Positions 33,895-44,515 of a stretch of 64,000 nt of DNA are shown in pieces. The stretch comes from Pseudomonas sp. Ant30-3 (lineage in GTDB: Bacteria > Pseudomonadota > Gammaproteobacteria > Pseudomonadales > Pseudomonadaceae). Every line of letters starts with the position of its first letter. Position 1 is the first letter of the stretch. The notes below the pieces were generated by a model, which was not told where the DNA came from, did no database searches, and saw only the letters and a program-made list of their open reading frames with translations. A program made the position numbers and the translations under genes. The stretch is from the NCBI RefSeq assembly GCF_000690905.1, contig NZ_JMCL01000034.1, forward strand, positions 16,779 through 80,778, read 5' to 3'.

Positions 33895-34920
33895 CTACAG
33901 CGCCGACAATTGTTCCATGGGCCAGCGGGCCTGCACGCTGATCGCCAGACTTTCATGCTGCCCGGCCTGTAAACGCTGACAACCGGCAAAAGCGATCATC
34001 GCGCCGTTATCGGTGCAGAACTCCGGACGCGCATAAAAAACATCGCCGCGCAGGTCACCGAGCATTTTCTCCAGCGAAGTGCGCAGTGCCTTATTGGCGC
34101 TGACGCCCCCAGCGATCACCAGACGCTTCATGCCAGCCTGTTTCAGGGCTCGCTTGCACTTGATGGTCAAAGTCTCCACCACGGCCTGCTGGAACGCCAG
34201 CGAGATGTCGCAACGGGCTTGCTCACTGTCGTCCCCGGCGCTCACGCATTGTTGCCAGGTGTTCAAAGCAAAGGTTTTCAAGCCGCTGAAGCTGAAAGCC
34301 AAGCCCGGGCGATCGCACATCGGACGCGGAAAGACGAAACGTCCTTCAACGCCCTGTGCCGCCAGACGGGCAATTTCCGGCCCGCCGGGATAATTGAGTC
34401 CCATCATCTTCGCCGTCTTGTCGAATGCTTCACCGGCCGCGTCGTCCAGGGTCTCCCCCAAAAGCGTGTATTGGCCAATTCCGTCGACTTGAACCAGCTG
34501 CGTATGACCACCCGAGACCAACAAAGCGACGAACGGGAATTCAGGCGGCTGCGACTCCAGCATCGGGGCCAGCAAATGCCCTTCCATATGATGCACGCCG
34601 AGCGCCGGAATGCCCCAGGCGAAGGCCAGCGCCTGCGCGCAGGAGGCGCCAACAAGCAGCGCGCCTACAAGTCCCGGACCCGCCGTGTAGGCAATGGCGT
34701 CAATCTCGGTAGGGACGCAGCCAGCTTCGGCGAGAACCTGCCGAATCAGGGGTAGCATGCGTTTGACGTGATCGCGCGAGGCCAGCTCCGGCACTACCCC
34801 GCCATAGGCGCGATGCAGGTCGATCTGGCTGAACAGCGCGTCGGCCAACAAGCCGCGTTCACTGTCGTACAATGCGACACCGGTTTCGTCGCAGGAAGTT
34901 TCTAAGCCCAGTACTAGCAT
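33895..34920 (-). CDS. tsaD: tRNA N6-threonylcarbamoyladenosine transferase TsaD
   Basis: 341 residues. ASKHA-fold catalytic subunit of the t6A modification complex acting on ANN-decoding tRNAs. ETSCDETG at the N-terminus, metal ligands His111 and His115 in [10 protein letters not shown], and [10 protein letters not shown] are present. Convergent with plsY, divergent from rpsU across 199 bp. Confidence 0.97.
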   Translation of the reverse strand: MLVLGLETSCDETGVALYDSERGLLADALFSQIDLHRAYGGVVPELASRDHVKRMLPLIRQVLAEAGCVPTEIDAIAYTAGPGLVGALLVGASCAQALAFAWGIPALGVHHMEGHLLAPMLESQPPEFPFVALLVSGGHTQLVQVDGIGQYTLLGETLDDAAGEAFDKTAKMMGLNYPGGPEIARLAAQGVEGRFVFPRPMCDRPGLAFSFSGLKTFALNTWQQCVSAGDDSEQARCDISLAFQQAVVETLTIKCKRALKQAGMKRLVIAGGVSANKALRTSLEKMLGDLRGDVFYARPEFCTDNGAMIAFAGCQRLQAGQHESLAISVQARWPMEQLSAL

Positions 34921-35119
34921 GGGTTTGCGCCCTGTTTAGGCTGAATTCGAAGGCGCGCATAATAGTCGCCACAGGATGCGCCGACTAGCGGTTTTCGATC
35001 AGAGGCTTTGCATTCCGGTCAATGAGCGGTTAACATCCGCAACCCTTAAAAACCGACGTCTTCAAGTGCTCTTTTGCCGCGAGGATGTTGACCCCGGTAA
35101 TGAATGAAGGTAGCTCTGG

Positions 35120-35335
35120 ATGCCAGCCGTCAAAGTAAAAGAGAACGAACCCTTCGACGTAGCTCTGCGTCGTTTCAAGCGCTCCTGCGAAAAAGCCGGT
35201 GTACTGGCTGAAGTTCGTAGCCGCGAATTTTATGAGAAGCCAACTTCTGAGCGTAAGCGCAAAGCAGCAGCCGCTGTTAAGCGTCACGCCAAGAAAGTTC
35301 AGCGCGAACAGCGCCGCGCCGTTCGTCTGTACTAA
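35120..35335 (+). CDS. rpsU: 30S ribosomal protein S21
   Basis: 71 residues, identical in length to other gamma-proteobacterial S21 ([20 protein letters not shown] to the basic tail ending VRLY). First gene of the macromolecular-synthesis cluster rpsU-dnaG-rpoD. A CATAAT -10 element near 34957 in the divergent gap with tsaD is the best promoter candidate. A GAAGG sequence about 9 bases before the ATG serves translation. Confidence 0.97.
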
Positions 35336-35365
35336 TACACAGCCGATCGTAGCAAGCTTCTGCCA

Positions 35366-35386
35366 AGCCCGGCCCTCAGCCGGGCT
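35366..35386 (+). terminator. Partial terminator/attenuator after rpsU
   Basis: 8-bp stem AGCCCGGC with GCCGGGCT and a CCTCA loop, 30 bases after the rpsU stop. No T-run follows, so it is likely to be leaky; in E. coli a terminator at this place lowers dnaG relative to rpsU. Confidence 0.65.
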
Positions 35387-35815
35387 AATGGCATTTGCGG
35401 ACAACGCTTAATGCTTCACCGTCAAAGCCGCACACGCGACCGAGACATACTGTTTTACAGCGTCAGACCTGGCTCTTTTGCCAGCGGTGCACGTCTCTTC
35501 TGACGAGCCTTCCAAGGCTACTGACGAGCACACCCACTGATTCCTCTTTACGACGATCAGCCCAAGGCACCTGCTCGCGTGCCCGCTTATGAGCTATCCG
35601 AGGCCAGCGACTGGCCGCAGCGGATTCGGCGACACACTTTCAAATAGTCGAATACTGATTGGTATTAACGTCAGTGGATTTTCGGCAGATACACTTCCCG
35701 ACAGCGATAACGCAGACGACACTGGTCGAGCCGCATTTTTTGCGCGCCTATAAAACCGACCCGCGTTCGGCCGCCGTTCGTTACGGGTCCTGACAGCGCA
35801 GATGACGAGAACGCC
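35387..35815 (+). other. Gene-free spacer between rpsU and dnaG
   Basis: 429 bases with no supported reading frame, and no trace of a GatB/YqeY-domain gene, which stands here in P. aeruginosa. It probably carries a dnaG-rpoD promoter; none can be assigned with confidence. An AT-rich patch near 35640-35680 is the best place to look. Confidence 0.5.
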
Positions 35816-37792
35816 ATGGCCGGGCTAATTCCCCAGAGCTTCATTGACGACCTTCTGAACCGCACCGACATCGTCGATGTGGTCAGCTCGCGCCTGCAAA
35901 TGAAAAAAGCCGGCAAGAACTACACCGCCTGCTGTCCGTTCCACAAAGAGAAAACTCCCTCCTTCAGCGTCAGCCCGGACAAGCAGTTCTATTATTGCTT
36001 TGGCTGCGGCGCTGGTGGTAACGCCCTCGGCTTCATGATGGACCACGACAATCTGGACTTCATCCAGGCTGTCGAAGAACTGGCCAAAGCCGCCGGCATG
36101 GAAATCCCCCGCGAAGAAAGCGGCCGCCCACACAAACCGCGGCAGCCCACCGATTCGCCGCTGTACCCTTTGCTCACTGCCGCGGCCGAATTTTACCGGC
36201 AAGCGCTGAAATCCCATCCGTCACGCAAAGCTGCCGTGGATTACCTGAAGGGCCGCGGCTTGACCGGCGAGATCGCCCGCGACTTCGGCCTCGGCTTCGC
36301 CCCGCCCGGCTGGGACAACCTGTTCAAGCATCTGAGCACCGACACCCTGCAGCAGAAAGCCATGGTCGATGCTGGCCTGTTGATCGAGAATGCCGAGACC
36401 GGCAAACGCTATGACCGCTTTCGCGATCGCGTGATGTTCCCGATCCGCGACAGCCGCGGGCGCATCATCGCGTTTGGCGGACGGGTACTGGGCGACGACA
36501 AACCGAAATACCTGAACTCACCGGAAACCCCGGTATTTCATAAAGGCCAGGAACTCTATGGCCTTTATGAGGCACGCAAGAACAATCGCAACCTCGACGA
36601 AATCATCGTCGTCGAAGGCTACATGGACGTAATCGCCCTGGCACAGCAGGGCCTGCGCAACGCCGTTGCGACATTGGGCACCGCCACCAGTGAAGAGCAT
36701 TTGAAGCGACTGTTTCGCGTCGTGCCCAACGTGTTGTTTTGCTTTGATGGCGATCAGGCCGGCCGGAACGCTGCCTGGCGCGCGCTGGAAGCGACATTGC
36801 CCTGCCTGCAAGACGGGCGACGGGCGCGGTTTCTGTTTCTGCCCGAAGGCGAAGACCCGGATACCTTGGTCCGCTCCGAAGGCACTGACGCCTTCCGCGC
36901 CCGAATCAATCAGCACGCGCAGCCGCTGGCCGATTATTTCTTCCAGCAGCTGACCGAAGAATCGGACCCGCGCTCGCTCGAGGGCAAGGCCCACATGGCC
37001 ACTCTCGCAGCACCGCTGATCGACAAAGTCCCGGGTGCGAACCTGCGGATTCTGATGCGCCAGCGCCTGACGGAGATCACCGGCCTGAGTGGCGATGCCG
37101 TCAGCCAGCTGGTGCAAAGCGCGCCCCAGGACGCACCGCCCGCCTACGATCCGGGCATCGATTACGACGCCATGCCGGATTACAGCGACTACCATCAGCC
37201 GCAGGCGCAGGACATGTACGCGCCGCAGCAGGAGTGGACGCCGAAGAAACCCGGTGCCGGCGGCAAGAAATGGGACAAGAAACCCTGGGACAAGAACGCC
37301 AAGCGCGGCGATCGCGACCAGCCCCGCGCACCTCGTACGCCGATAGCCGTGGAAGCCCCGACGCTGATCGCGTTGCGCACACTGATTCATCATCCCGACC
37401 TGGCTGGCAGAGTAGAAACCGCCAACCATTTCGCCAATGAAAGCAACACTTACGCTCAGTTACTGGTCGCCCTGATCGAGGCCGTGCAAAAAAATCCTAA
37501 GCTAAACTCAATTCAGCTGATGGCCCGGTGGCACGGGACCGAACAGGGACGTTTGCTGCGGGCTTTGGCGGAAAAGGAATGGCTGATTGATGGCGACAAC
37601 CTTGAACAACAGTTTTTAGACACCATTACTAGGTTATCCGCGGCTCAACACACAGACAGCCTGGAAGCATTAATCAGAAAAGCCAGGCAGCCTGGATTGA
37701 CTGCAGAGGAAGCAAATCAGATCGCAAATCAGATGCGCGACCTATTAAAACGCAATATGGCTGTATCAAACCCGACCTCAACTGGCGCGTGA
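35816..37792 (+). CDS. dnaG: DNA primase
   Basis: 658 residues. Zinc-binding domain of CHC2 type (Cys40, His43, Cys61, Cys64), the RNA-polymerase domain with Toprim motif VVEGYMDVIAL, and a C-terminal DnaB-interaction domain. A Pro/Lys/Asp/Gly-rich linker of about 90 residues (roughly 440-525) separates core and C-terminus, longer than in E. coli. It synthesises Okazaki-fragment primers. Confidence 0.97.
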   Translation: MAGLIPQSFIDDLLNRTDIVDVVSSRLQMKKAGKNYTACCPFHKEKTPSFSVSPDKQFYYCFGCGAGGNALGFMMDHDNLDFIQAVEELAKAAGMEIPREESGRPHKPRQPTDSPLYPLLTAAAEFYRQALKSHPSRKAAVDYLKGRGLTGEIARDFGLGFAPPGWDNLFKHLSTDTLQQKAMVDAGLLIENAETGKRYDRFRDRVMFPIRDSRGRIIAFGGRVLGDDKPKYLNSPETPVFHKGQELYGLYEARKNNRNLDEIIVVEGYMDVIALAQQGLRNAVATLGTATSEEHLKRLFRVVPNVLFCFDGDQAGRNAAWRALEATLPCLQDGRRARFLFLPEGEDPDTLVRSEGTDAFRARINQHAQPLADYFFQQLTEESDPRSLEGKAHMATLAAPLIDKVPGANLRILMRQRLTEITGLSGDAVSQLVQSAPQDAPPAYDPGIDYDAMPDYSDYHQPQAQDMYAPQQEWTPKKPGAGGKKWDKKPWDKNAKRGDRDQPRAPRTPIAVEAPTLIALRTLIHHPDLAGRVETANHFANESNTYAQLLVALIEAVQKNPKLNSIQLMARWHGTEQGRLLRALAEKEWLIDGDNLEQQFLDTITRLSAAQHTDSLEALIRKARQPGLTAEEANQIANQMRDLLKRNMAVSNPTSTGA

Positions 37793-37812
37793 GGTCATAG
37801 CTCAGGTATAAT
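37783..37812 (+). promoter_or_regulatory. Probable rpoD promoter at the dnaG end
   Basis: A perfect -10 TATAAT (37807-37812) follows a weak -35 (TGGCGC at 37783-37788). The discriminator is GC-rich (CCTCGGC), closely matching the one before the tRNA at 43569, as in stringently controlled promoters. Confidence 0.55.
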
Positions 37813-37859
37813 CCTCGGCTTGTTTTTTGCCCGCCAAGACCTTCAGTGGATAGGGTGTT

Positions 37860-39704
<1,845 letters not shown>

Positions 39705-39710
39705 TCAAAA

Positions 39711-39740
39711 AACCCCCGGCCCAAACCGGGGGTTTTGCTT
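39711..39740 (+). terminator. rpoD rho-independent terminator
   Basis: Stem AACCCCCGG (39711-39719) with CCGGGGGTT (39726-39734), followed by TTGCTTTT, seven bases after the rpoD stop. Confidence 0.92.
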
Positions 39741-39826
39741 TTCAAAGATTAAATGCCCCCCGCTCCACCCCCTCCTGATTGCCCGTCTACACTCGAAGCA
39801 TTCCCCCGCGCCGTAACGAGACCGTT

Positions 39827-42800
39827 ATGCCCAGAGTGCCGACCGTGCTTGTTTTGCTGTCGATGATGACCTGGACCGCAACGGCTGACGCACTGACCCT
39901 GACGGACGAAGAACGTCGCTGGCTGGCAGCTCACCCGGATTTGCGACTGGGTGTTGACGCATCCTGGCCACCTTTCGAATTTCGCGATGAACAGGGTCTT
40001 TACCAAGGCCTCGCGGCGGATTACATCAACCAGATTCGTCAGCGCTTGGCTGTCAAGCTCACACCTATCGAGCCGGTTAGCTGGACTGTCGTGTTGCAAC
40101 AGGCCAAAGAGGGCAAAATAGACCTGTTGCCCGGCGTCATGTCGACGCCCGAACGCCAGAGTTTCTTGTCGTTTACCCGGCCTTATCTGGATTTTCCGAT
40201 CGTCATTCTTGCCCACGTTGGCGGTCCGCAGCCGCGCAAACTGGAGGATCTGTACGGTCTGAAAATTGCCGTTGTTAACAATTACGCGCCCCACGAACTG
40301 CTACGAACGCATCACCCCGACTTGAACCTGGTGGCTATGCCCAACGTCAGCTCGGCTTTGCAGGCACTGGCCACGGACGAAGTGGACGCAGTGGTCGGCG
40401 ATCTCGCCTCCAGCGTCTGGAGTCTGCGCCAGCTAAAGCTCGACGGGTTGTACGTCAGCGGCGAAACACCGTATCGCTATCAACTGGCAATGGGTGTCCC
40501 TCGGAAGAACAAGATACTGGTCGGCATTCTGGACAAAGTGCTGGCAGACATGACACCCGCTGAAATTAGCGCCATTCAGGAACACTGGGTTGGTAACGTA
40601 CTTGATCATCGGAGGTTCTGGTCGGACTTGCTTGTCTACGGAGTACCGGGGCTGCTCATACTGATCACGATGCTGGCAGTAGTTATTCGTATCAACCGCC
40701 GGTTGTCCTCGGAAATCGCTCGGCGCGTGGATCTGGAGCAAGAACTTCGCAGCAGCGAATATCACTATCGCGGATTGGTAGAGAGTCTTTCCGCGATTGC
40801 CTGGGAAGCGCGAATCACCGACTTCACCTACAGCTATGTGTCGCCGCACGCAGAACAACTGCTGGGCTACCCGCTGTCTCACTGGCTGATTCCAGGCTTC
40901 TGGCGCAACATCATTCACCCTGCTGACCTTACCCGCGCGCAGAGTTTCTGTGATCGCGAGGTACTGGCCGGTCGCGACCATTCGCTCGATTACCGGGTGA
41001 TCACTGCGGATGGCCGTTGCCTGTGGGTGCGTGACATCGTCAGCCTGATCGAGCATGGGCATGAACCGGTGATGCGCGGGCTGATGATCGACATCAGCGA
41101 AGCCAAACGCACGGAAGAGGCATTGCGGCTATCCGAGCAGAAATTTGCCTCGGTCTTCCAGCAGTGCCCGGACATCCTGGTGATTGCGCGACTCTGCGAC
41201 GGTTGCCTGATGGAGGTCAACGAAGCGTTCGAAGAGCAGATCGGCCTCAGTGCCGAGATAGTCGTCGGCCACACCGCCACCGATCTCAATATCTGGGGCG
41301 TACCCGGCGTCGGGCCGGGCCTGCTTCAACGCTTGCAGGCCGGCAGTATTCGCAATCTGGAGATGCCCTTTCGCCGCAACAACGGCCAGTTGTTCACCGG
41401 CCTGATCTCCGCCGAACCGTTCGACCTCGACACGACGCCTGCCCTGGTCGTGGTGGTGCGAGACATCAGCCAGCTCAAGGAAACCCAGCAGCAACTGCAA
41501 ACCTCCGAGGAAAAATTCGCCAAGGCTTTCCACGCCTCGCCCGACGGTTTGCTGCTGTCACGGCAGAGCGACGGTTTACTGCTGGAAGTGAATGAAGGGT
41601 TCAGCCGCCTCACCGGCTTCAACAGCGCCATGTCGGTGGATCGCTCGGCGCTGGAACTGGGAATCTGGGTCAACCTCAACGAACGCAAGCAGATGCTCGA
41701 CCTGCTGCATCGGGACGGCTTCGTTCGCGACTTCACCTGCCACATTCGCCGCAGCGACGGGCAGATTCGTCTCTGCGAGGTATCCAGTCGTCCGCTGCCG
41801 ATTGGCGACGACGACTGCATGCTGACCATCGCACGGGACATCACCGAACGACACTTGATGCAGGAAAAACTGCAACAAGCCGCGACCGTATTCGAGAGCA
41901 CTGCCGAGGGCGTTCTGATCACCGATACTCAGCAGCACATCAGCGCGGTCAACCGTGCCTTCACGGAGATCACAGGCTACAGCGAATGCGAGGCGCTTGG
42001 GCACACGCCCCGCCTGCTCGCTTCAGGTTTGCATGACAGTGCTTTCTACGCAGCCATGTGGCATCAGCTGACGGCCGAAGGTCACTGGCAGGGTGAAATT
42101 TCCAACCGGCGCAAGAACGGCGAACTCTATCCGAGCTGGCTGACCATCAGCGCGGTGCGCAATCGAGACAAATTCATTACCCATTTTGTCGCGGTGTTTG
42201 CAGACATTTCCAGCCTCAAGCACGCGCAGGCCAAACTCGATTACCAGGCGCATCACGACCCGCTGACGGGGCTGCCAAACCGCACCCTGTTCGAGAGCCG
42301 ACTGCAGACCGCTCTGACCCATCAGCAGGAAAACGGTGGCCAAGGCGCGGTGCTGTTCCTCGACCTGGATCGCTTCAAACACATCAACGATAGCCTCGGC
42401 CATCCGGTCGGCGATCTGCTGCTCAAAGGCATCGCGGTGCGCCTGAAGGACCAGTTGCGCGATATCGATACAGTCGCGCGATTGGGCGGCGATGAGTTCA
42501 TCATTCTGCTGCCCGGCTTGCAGCAACCCAGCGATGCTGACCACATCGCGACCAAATTGCTCAATTGCTTCTGCGCGCCCTTCCAGGCCGGCGAACATGA
42601 GTTTTTCATCAGCGCCAGCATCGGCTCCAGCCTGTACCCCAAGGACGGCTGTGATGTCGCCACGCTGGTCAAGAACGCTGACGCGGCGATGTATCGCTCC
42701 AAAGCCAAAGGTCGCAACCGTGTCGAGAGCTACACGCGCGATCTCACGGCCCAGGCCAGCGAACGCGTGGCGCTGGAACATGAACTGCGACGGGCCATCG

Positions 42801-43573
42801 AGCGCAATGAATTGCTGTTGCACTATCAGCCAAAAATAAGCCTGGCCGACCACCGTCTGGTGGGTGCAGAGGCCTTGGTCCGCTGGCGGCATCCGACCCT
42901 CGGTGATGTACCGCCCGAGCACTTCATCCACCTGGCCGAAGAAAACGGCATGATTCTGCAGATCGGCGACTGGGTTCTCGAGACCGCTTGCCGGCAGATG
43001 TTCGAATGGAATTTACGCTACGAAAGCCTTGGGCCGCTGTCGGTCAACCTCGCCGGCGCGCAATTACGTCAGCCGAACCTGCTGGGGCGAATCGAACAAC
43101 TGCTCAAGGACAACGGCCTTCAACCTGATTTGTTGCAACTGGAAATTACGGAAAACTTCATCATGAGCCAGGCCGAGGAAGCGCTGGCGGTGCTGCATCA
43201 GCTCAAACACCTCGGCGTGCAACTGGCGATCGACGACTTCGGCACAGGGTATTCGTCCCTGAGTTATCTCAAACGACTGCCGCTGGACATCCTCAAGATC
43301 GATCAGTCTTTCGTCCGCGGGTTGCCGGACGATCCCCACGATGCGGCGATCGTTCGCGCGATTATTGCGCTGGGCCGAAGCATGCAATTCACGGTGATCG
43401 CCGAGGGCGTCGAGACCCAGGCGCAGCAACAATTCCTCGCGGCACAGGGCTGTGAACAGATTCAGGGCTACATCGTCAGCGTGCCCTTGCCCGCCGAAGA
43501 ATTCGCTGCGACGTTTCTTCGTACAAAGGTAATGGATTTTTCGGATAGCACAGCCGAGAAACCGTCGCTATAA
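39827..43573 (+). CDS. Membrane receptor: SBP_bac_3, multiple PAS, GGDEF and EAL domains
   Basis: 1248 residues from ATG 39827; the 16-residue extension upstream would precede the signal peptide and is rejected. Order: signal peptide, periplasmic amino-acid-type binding domain (about 25-260), membrane helix (268-288), three or four PAS domains (about 310-800), GGDEF (motif at 887-891, LGGDEF), EAL (motif at 1015-1017). An inhibitory I-site RDID stands 5 residues before GGDEF, and the EAL loop DDFGTGYSSL is intact, so both synthesis and breakdown of c-di-GMP are possible. The ligand is unknown. It ends at the tRNA promoter. Confidence 0.92.
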   Translation: MPRVPTVLVLLSMMTWTATADALTLTDEERRWLAAHPDLRLGVDASWPPFEFRDEQGLYQGLAADYINQIRQRLAVKLTPIEPVSWTVVLQQAKEGKIDLLPGVMSTPERQSFLSFTRPYLDFPIVILAHVGGPQPRKLEDLYGLKIAVVNNYAPHELLRTHHPDLNLVAMPNVSSALQALATDEVDAVVGDLASSVWSLRQLKLDGLYVSGETPYRYQLAMGVPRKNKILVGILDKVLADMTPAEISAIQEHWVGNVLDHRRFWSDLLVYGVPGLLILITMLAVVIRINRRLSSEIARRVDLEQELRSSEYHYRGLVESLSAIAWEARITDFTYSYVSPHAEQLLGYPLSHWLIPGFWRNIIHPADLTRAQSFCDREVLAGRDHSLDYRVITADGRCLWVRDIVSLIEHGHEPVMRGLMIDISEAKRTEEALRLSEQKFASVFQQCPDILVIARLCDGCLMEVNEAFEEQIGLSAEIVVGHTATDLNIWGVPGVGPGLLQRLQAGSIRNLEMPFRRNNGQLFTGLISAEPFDLDTTPALVVVVRDISQLKETQQQLQTSEEKFAKAFHASPDGLLLSRQSDGLLLEVNEGFSRLTGFNSAMSVDRSALELGIWVNLNERKQMLDLLHRDGFVRDFTCHIRRSDGQIRLCEVSSRPLPIGDDDCMLTIARDITERHLMQEKLQQAATVFESTAEGVLITDTQQHISAVNRAFTEITGYSECEALGHTPRLLASGLHDSAFYAAMWHQLTAEGHWQGEISNRRKNGELYPSWLTISAVRNRDKFITHFVAVFADISSLKHAQAKLDYQAHHDPLTGLPNRTLFESRLQTALTHQQENGGQGAVLFLDLDRFKHINDSLGHPVGDLLLKGIAVRLKDQLRDIDTVARLGGDEFIILLPGLQQPSDADHIATKLLNCFCAPFQAGEHEFFISASIGSSLYPKDGCDVATLVKNADAAMYRSKAKGRNRVESYTRDLTAQASERVALEHELRRAIERNELLLHYQPKISLADHRLVGAEALVRWRHPTLGDVPPEHFIHLAEENGMILQIGDWVLETACRQMFEWNLRYESLGPLSVNLAGAQLRQPNLLGRIEQLLKDNGLQPDLLQLEITENFIMSQAEEALAVLHQLKHLGVQLAIDDFGTGYSSLSYLKRLPLDILKIDQSFVRGLPDDPHDAAIVRAIIALGRSMQFTVIAEGVETQAQQQFLAAQGCEQIQGYIVSVPLPAEEFAATFLRTKVMDFSDSTAEKPSL

Positions 43574-43574
43574 T
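43569..43574 (+). promoter_or_regulatory. -10 element of the tRNA-Ile2 gene
   Basis: TATAAT overlaps the stop codon of the preceding gene and lies 15 bases before the mature tRNA; its discriminator CCGCGGC is GC-rich. No good -35 is visible 16-18 bases upstream. Confidence 0.55.
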
Positions 43575-43588
43575 CCGCGGCCTACTGA

Positions 43589-43665
43589 GGGCCTATAGCT
43601 CAGTTGGTTAGAGCAGAGGACTCATAATCCTTTGGTCCACGGTTCGAGTCCGTGTGGGCCCACCA
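43589..43665 (+). tRNA. tRNA-Ile2 (anticodon CAU, lysidine-modified)
   Basis: 77 nt including encoded CCA; the anticodon CAT is at 43623-43625 in the loop CTCATAA. The acceptor stem GGGCCTA pairs with TGGGCCC. The C4-G69 and C5-G68 pairs are features used by TilS to recognise tRNA-Ile2, which argues against elongator tRNA-Met, the label often given by automatic tools. The alternative remains tRNA-Met(CAU). Confidence 0.9.
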
Positions 43666-43671
43666 AACAAG

Positions 43672-43698
43672 AAAGCCGCGCTAGATGCGCGGCTTTTT
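43672..43698 (+). terminator. tRNA terminator
   Basis: 10-bp stem AAAGCCGCGC with GCGCGGCTTT and a TAGAT loop, then TTC; begins 7 bases after the tRNA CCA. Confidence 0.9.
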
Positions 43699-43727
43699 CG
43701 TGTCTGAAGATTGCTTCAGCCAAGCGC

Positions 43728-44036
43728 TCAGTTCGCGAAATTCTCGATCCTGACCTGCCCTTCGGGAAAGGTGGCAATGATCTCCAGTTCACCGCCCATA
43801 GCGCGGATGTAGTTTCGCAACGTGCTGATATACATGTCCGTGCGCCGCTCCATTCTGGAGATGGCTGCCTGGTTGACGTGCAACGTCTTCGCCAGCGTTT
43901 CCTGGCTCAACTCCTGCGCCTTACGCAGCTCATGCAGAGGCATTTCCGTCAAATGCTGCTGCAGTAACTGCCCTGCCTCGGCGCGAGACTCTGGAGTCAT
44001 ACGAGATTGAAGCTCTGCAAATTTTTTAGCCATCAT
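43728..44036 (-). CDS. XRE-family antitoxin-like repressor (HigA-type)
   Basis: 102 residues (101 if the second ATG is used). A central helix-turn-helix (QELSQETLAKTLHVNQAAISRMERRT) is flanked by an N-terminal acidic helix and a C-terminal beta segment (GGELEIIATFPEG). This layout is that of antitoxins paired with Gp49/HigB toxins. The start overlaps the end of the toxin remnant, so the pair has toxin-first order. The antitoxin looks intact although the toxin is not. Confidence 0.8.
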   Translation of the reverse strand: MMAKKFAELQSRMTPESRAEAGQLLQQHLTEMPLHELRKAQELSQETLAKTLHVNQAAISRMERRTDMYISTLRNYIRAMGGELEIIATFPEGQVRIENFAN

Positions 44037-44242
44037 TACGGCCCTCTTTAAGCAATAAAGCTAAATGCTCGTCATACAATTCTTCCGCAATCGGGACCTG
44101 TATCGCTGCTATGCGGATATCCCAGTCCCGGTCCGAACATTCCCAGCAAATCGACGCTGGCCGATACGGAGGCCTGCTCCTTCGCACTTAATGTCGTCCA
44201 CCAATGACCAAATTCGTCCGTGTATTCGATCTCCCAGCTCAT
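44026..44242 (-). pseudogene. Gp49/HigB-type toxin remnant with internal deletion
   Basis: The N-terminal part reads MSWEIEYTDEFGHWWTTLSA through LGYPHSSD, as in RelE/HigB-superfamily toxins of about 110-120 residues. The frame then runs into TGPDCGRIV and a stop at 44072. In another frame the expected C-terminal tail is preserved (VPIAEELYDEHLALLLKEG), ending at 44026 inside the antitoxin start. The middle, about 50 residues with the LRV...YRV core and basic catalytic residues, is missing. The toxin is therefore almost surely dead by deletion. Confidence 0.8.
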
Positions 44243-44274
44243 GCAATATGCCACCCAAGGAATATGATCTCAAG

Positions 44275-44380
44275 GGAATACTCTAGGACATCAGAACCGA
44301 GCGTACACCTTGTTCCTTCGATGAAAATGTTAGCGTCAATTTCTGATTGGGCATTTGACCCATCTAACAACGAAGCCGGG
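44275..44380. repeat. Left copy of a diverged direct repeat flanking the accessory patch
   Basis: About 105 bp matching 49349-49456 at roughly three bases in four, including exact blocks AATACT, CCGAGCG, ACCTTG, CGTCAATTTCTGA and GACCCATC. On the minus strand both copies encode a related peptide (QSEID...EGTRCTLGSDVLEYS here). The rest of 44243-44515 holds no recognised gene. Confidence 0.7.
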
Positions 44381-44515
44381 TAGCATTCATTGGAGCCAAC
44401 ACATAATGGGTACAACGTTGGGCGGAGCAACGACGCCTAACCGCAAAATTCAGGTGTCATCGTTTTGAAATAACATGATGCCAATTTGATGCCACCCTGA
44501 AAAATTAGAAGCCGC

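Noticed and set aside
43589..43665. tRNA as an integrative-element attachment site
   Set aside because: No duplicate of the tRNA 3' end was noticed up to 50 kb, and there is no integrase gene in the patch.
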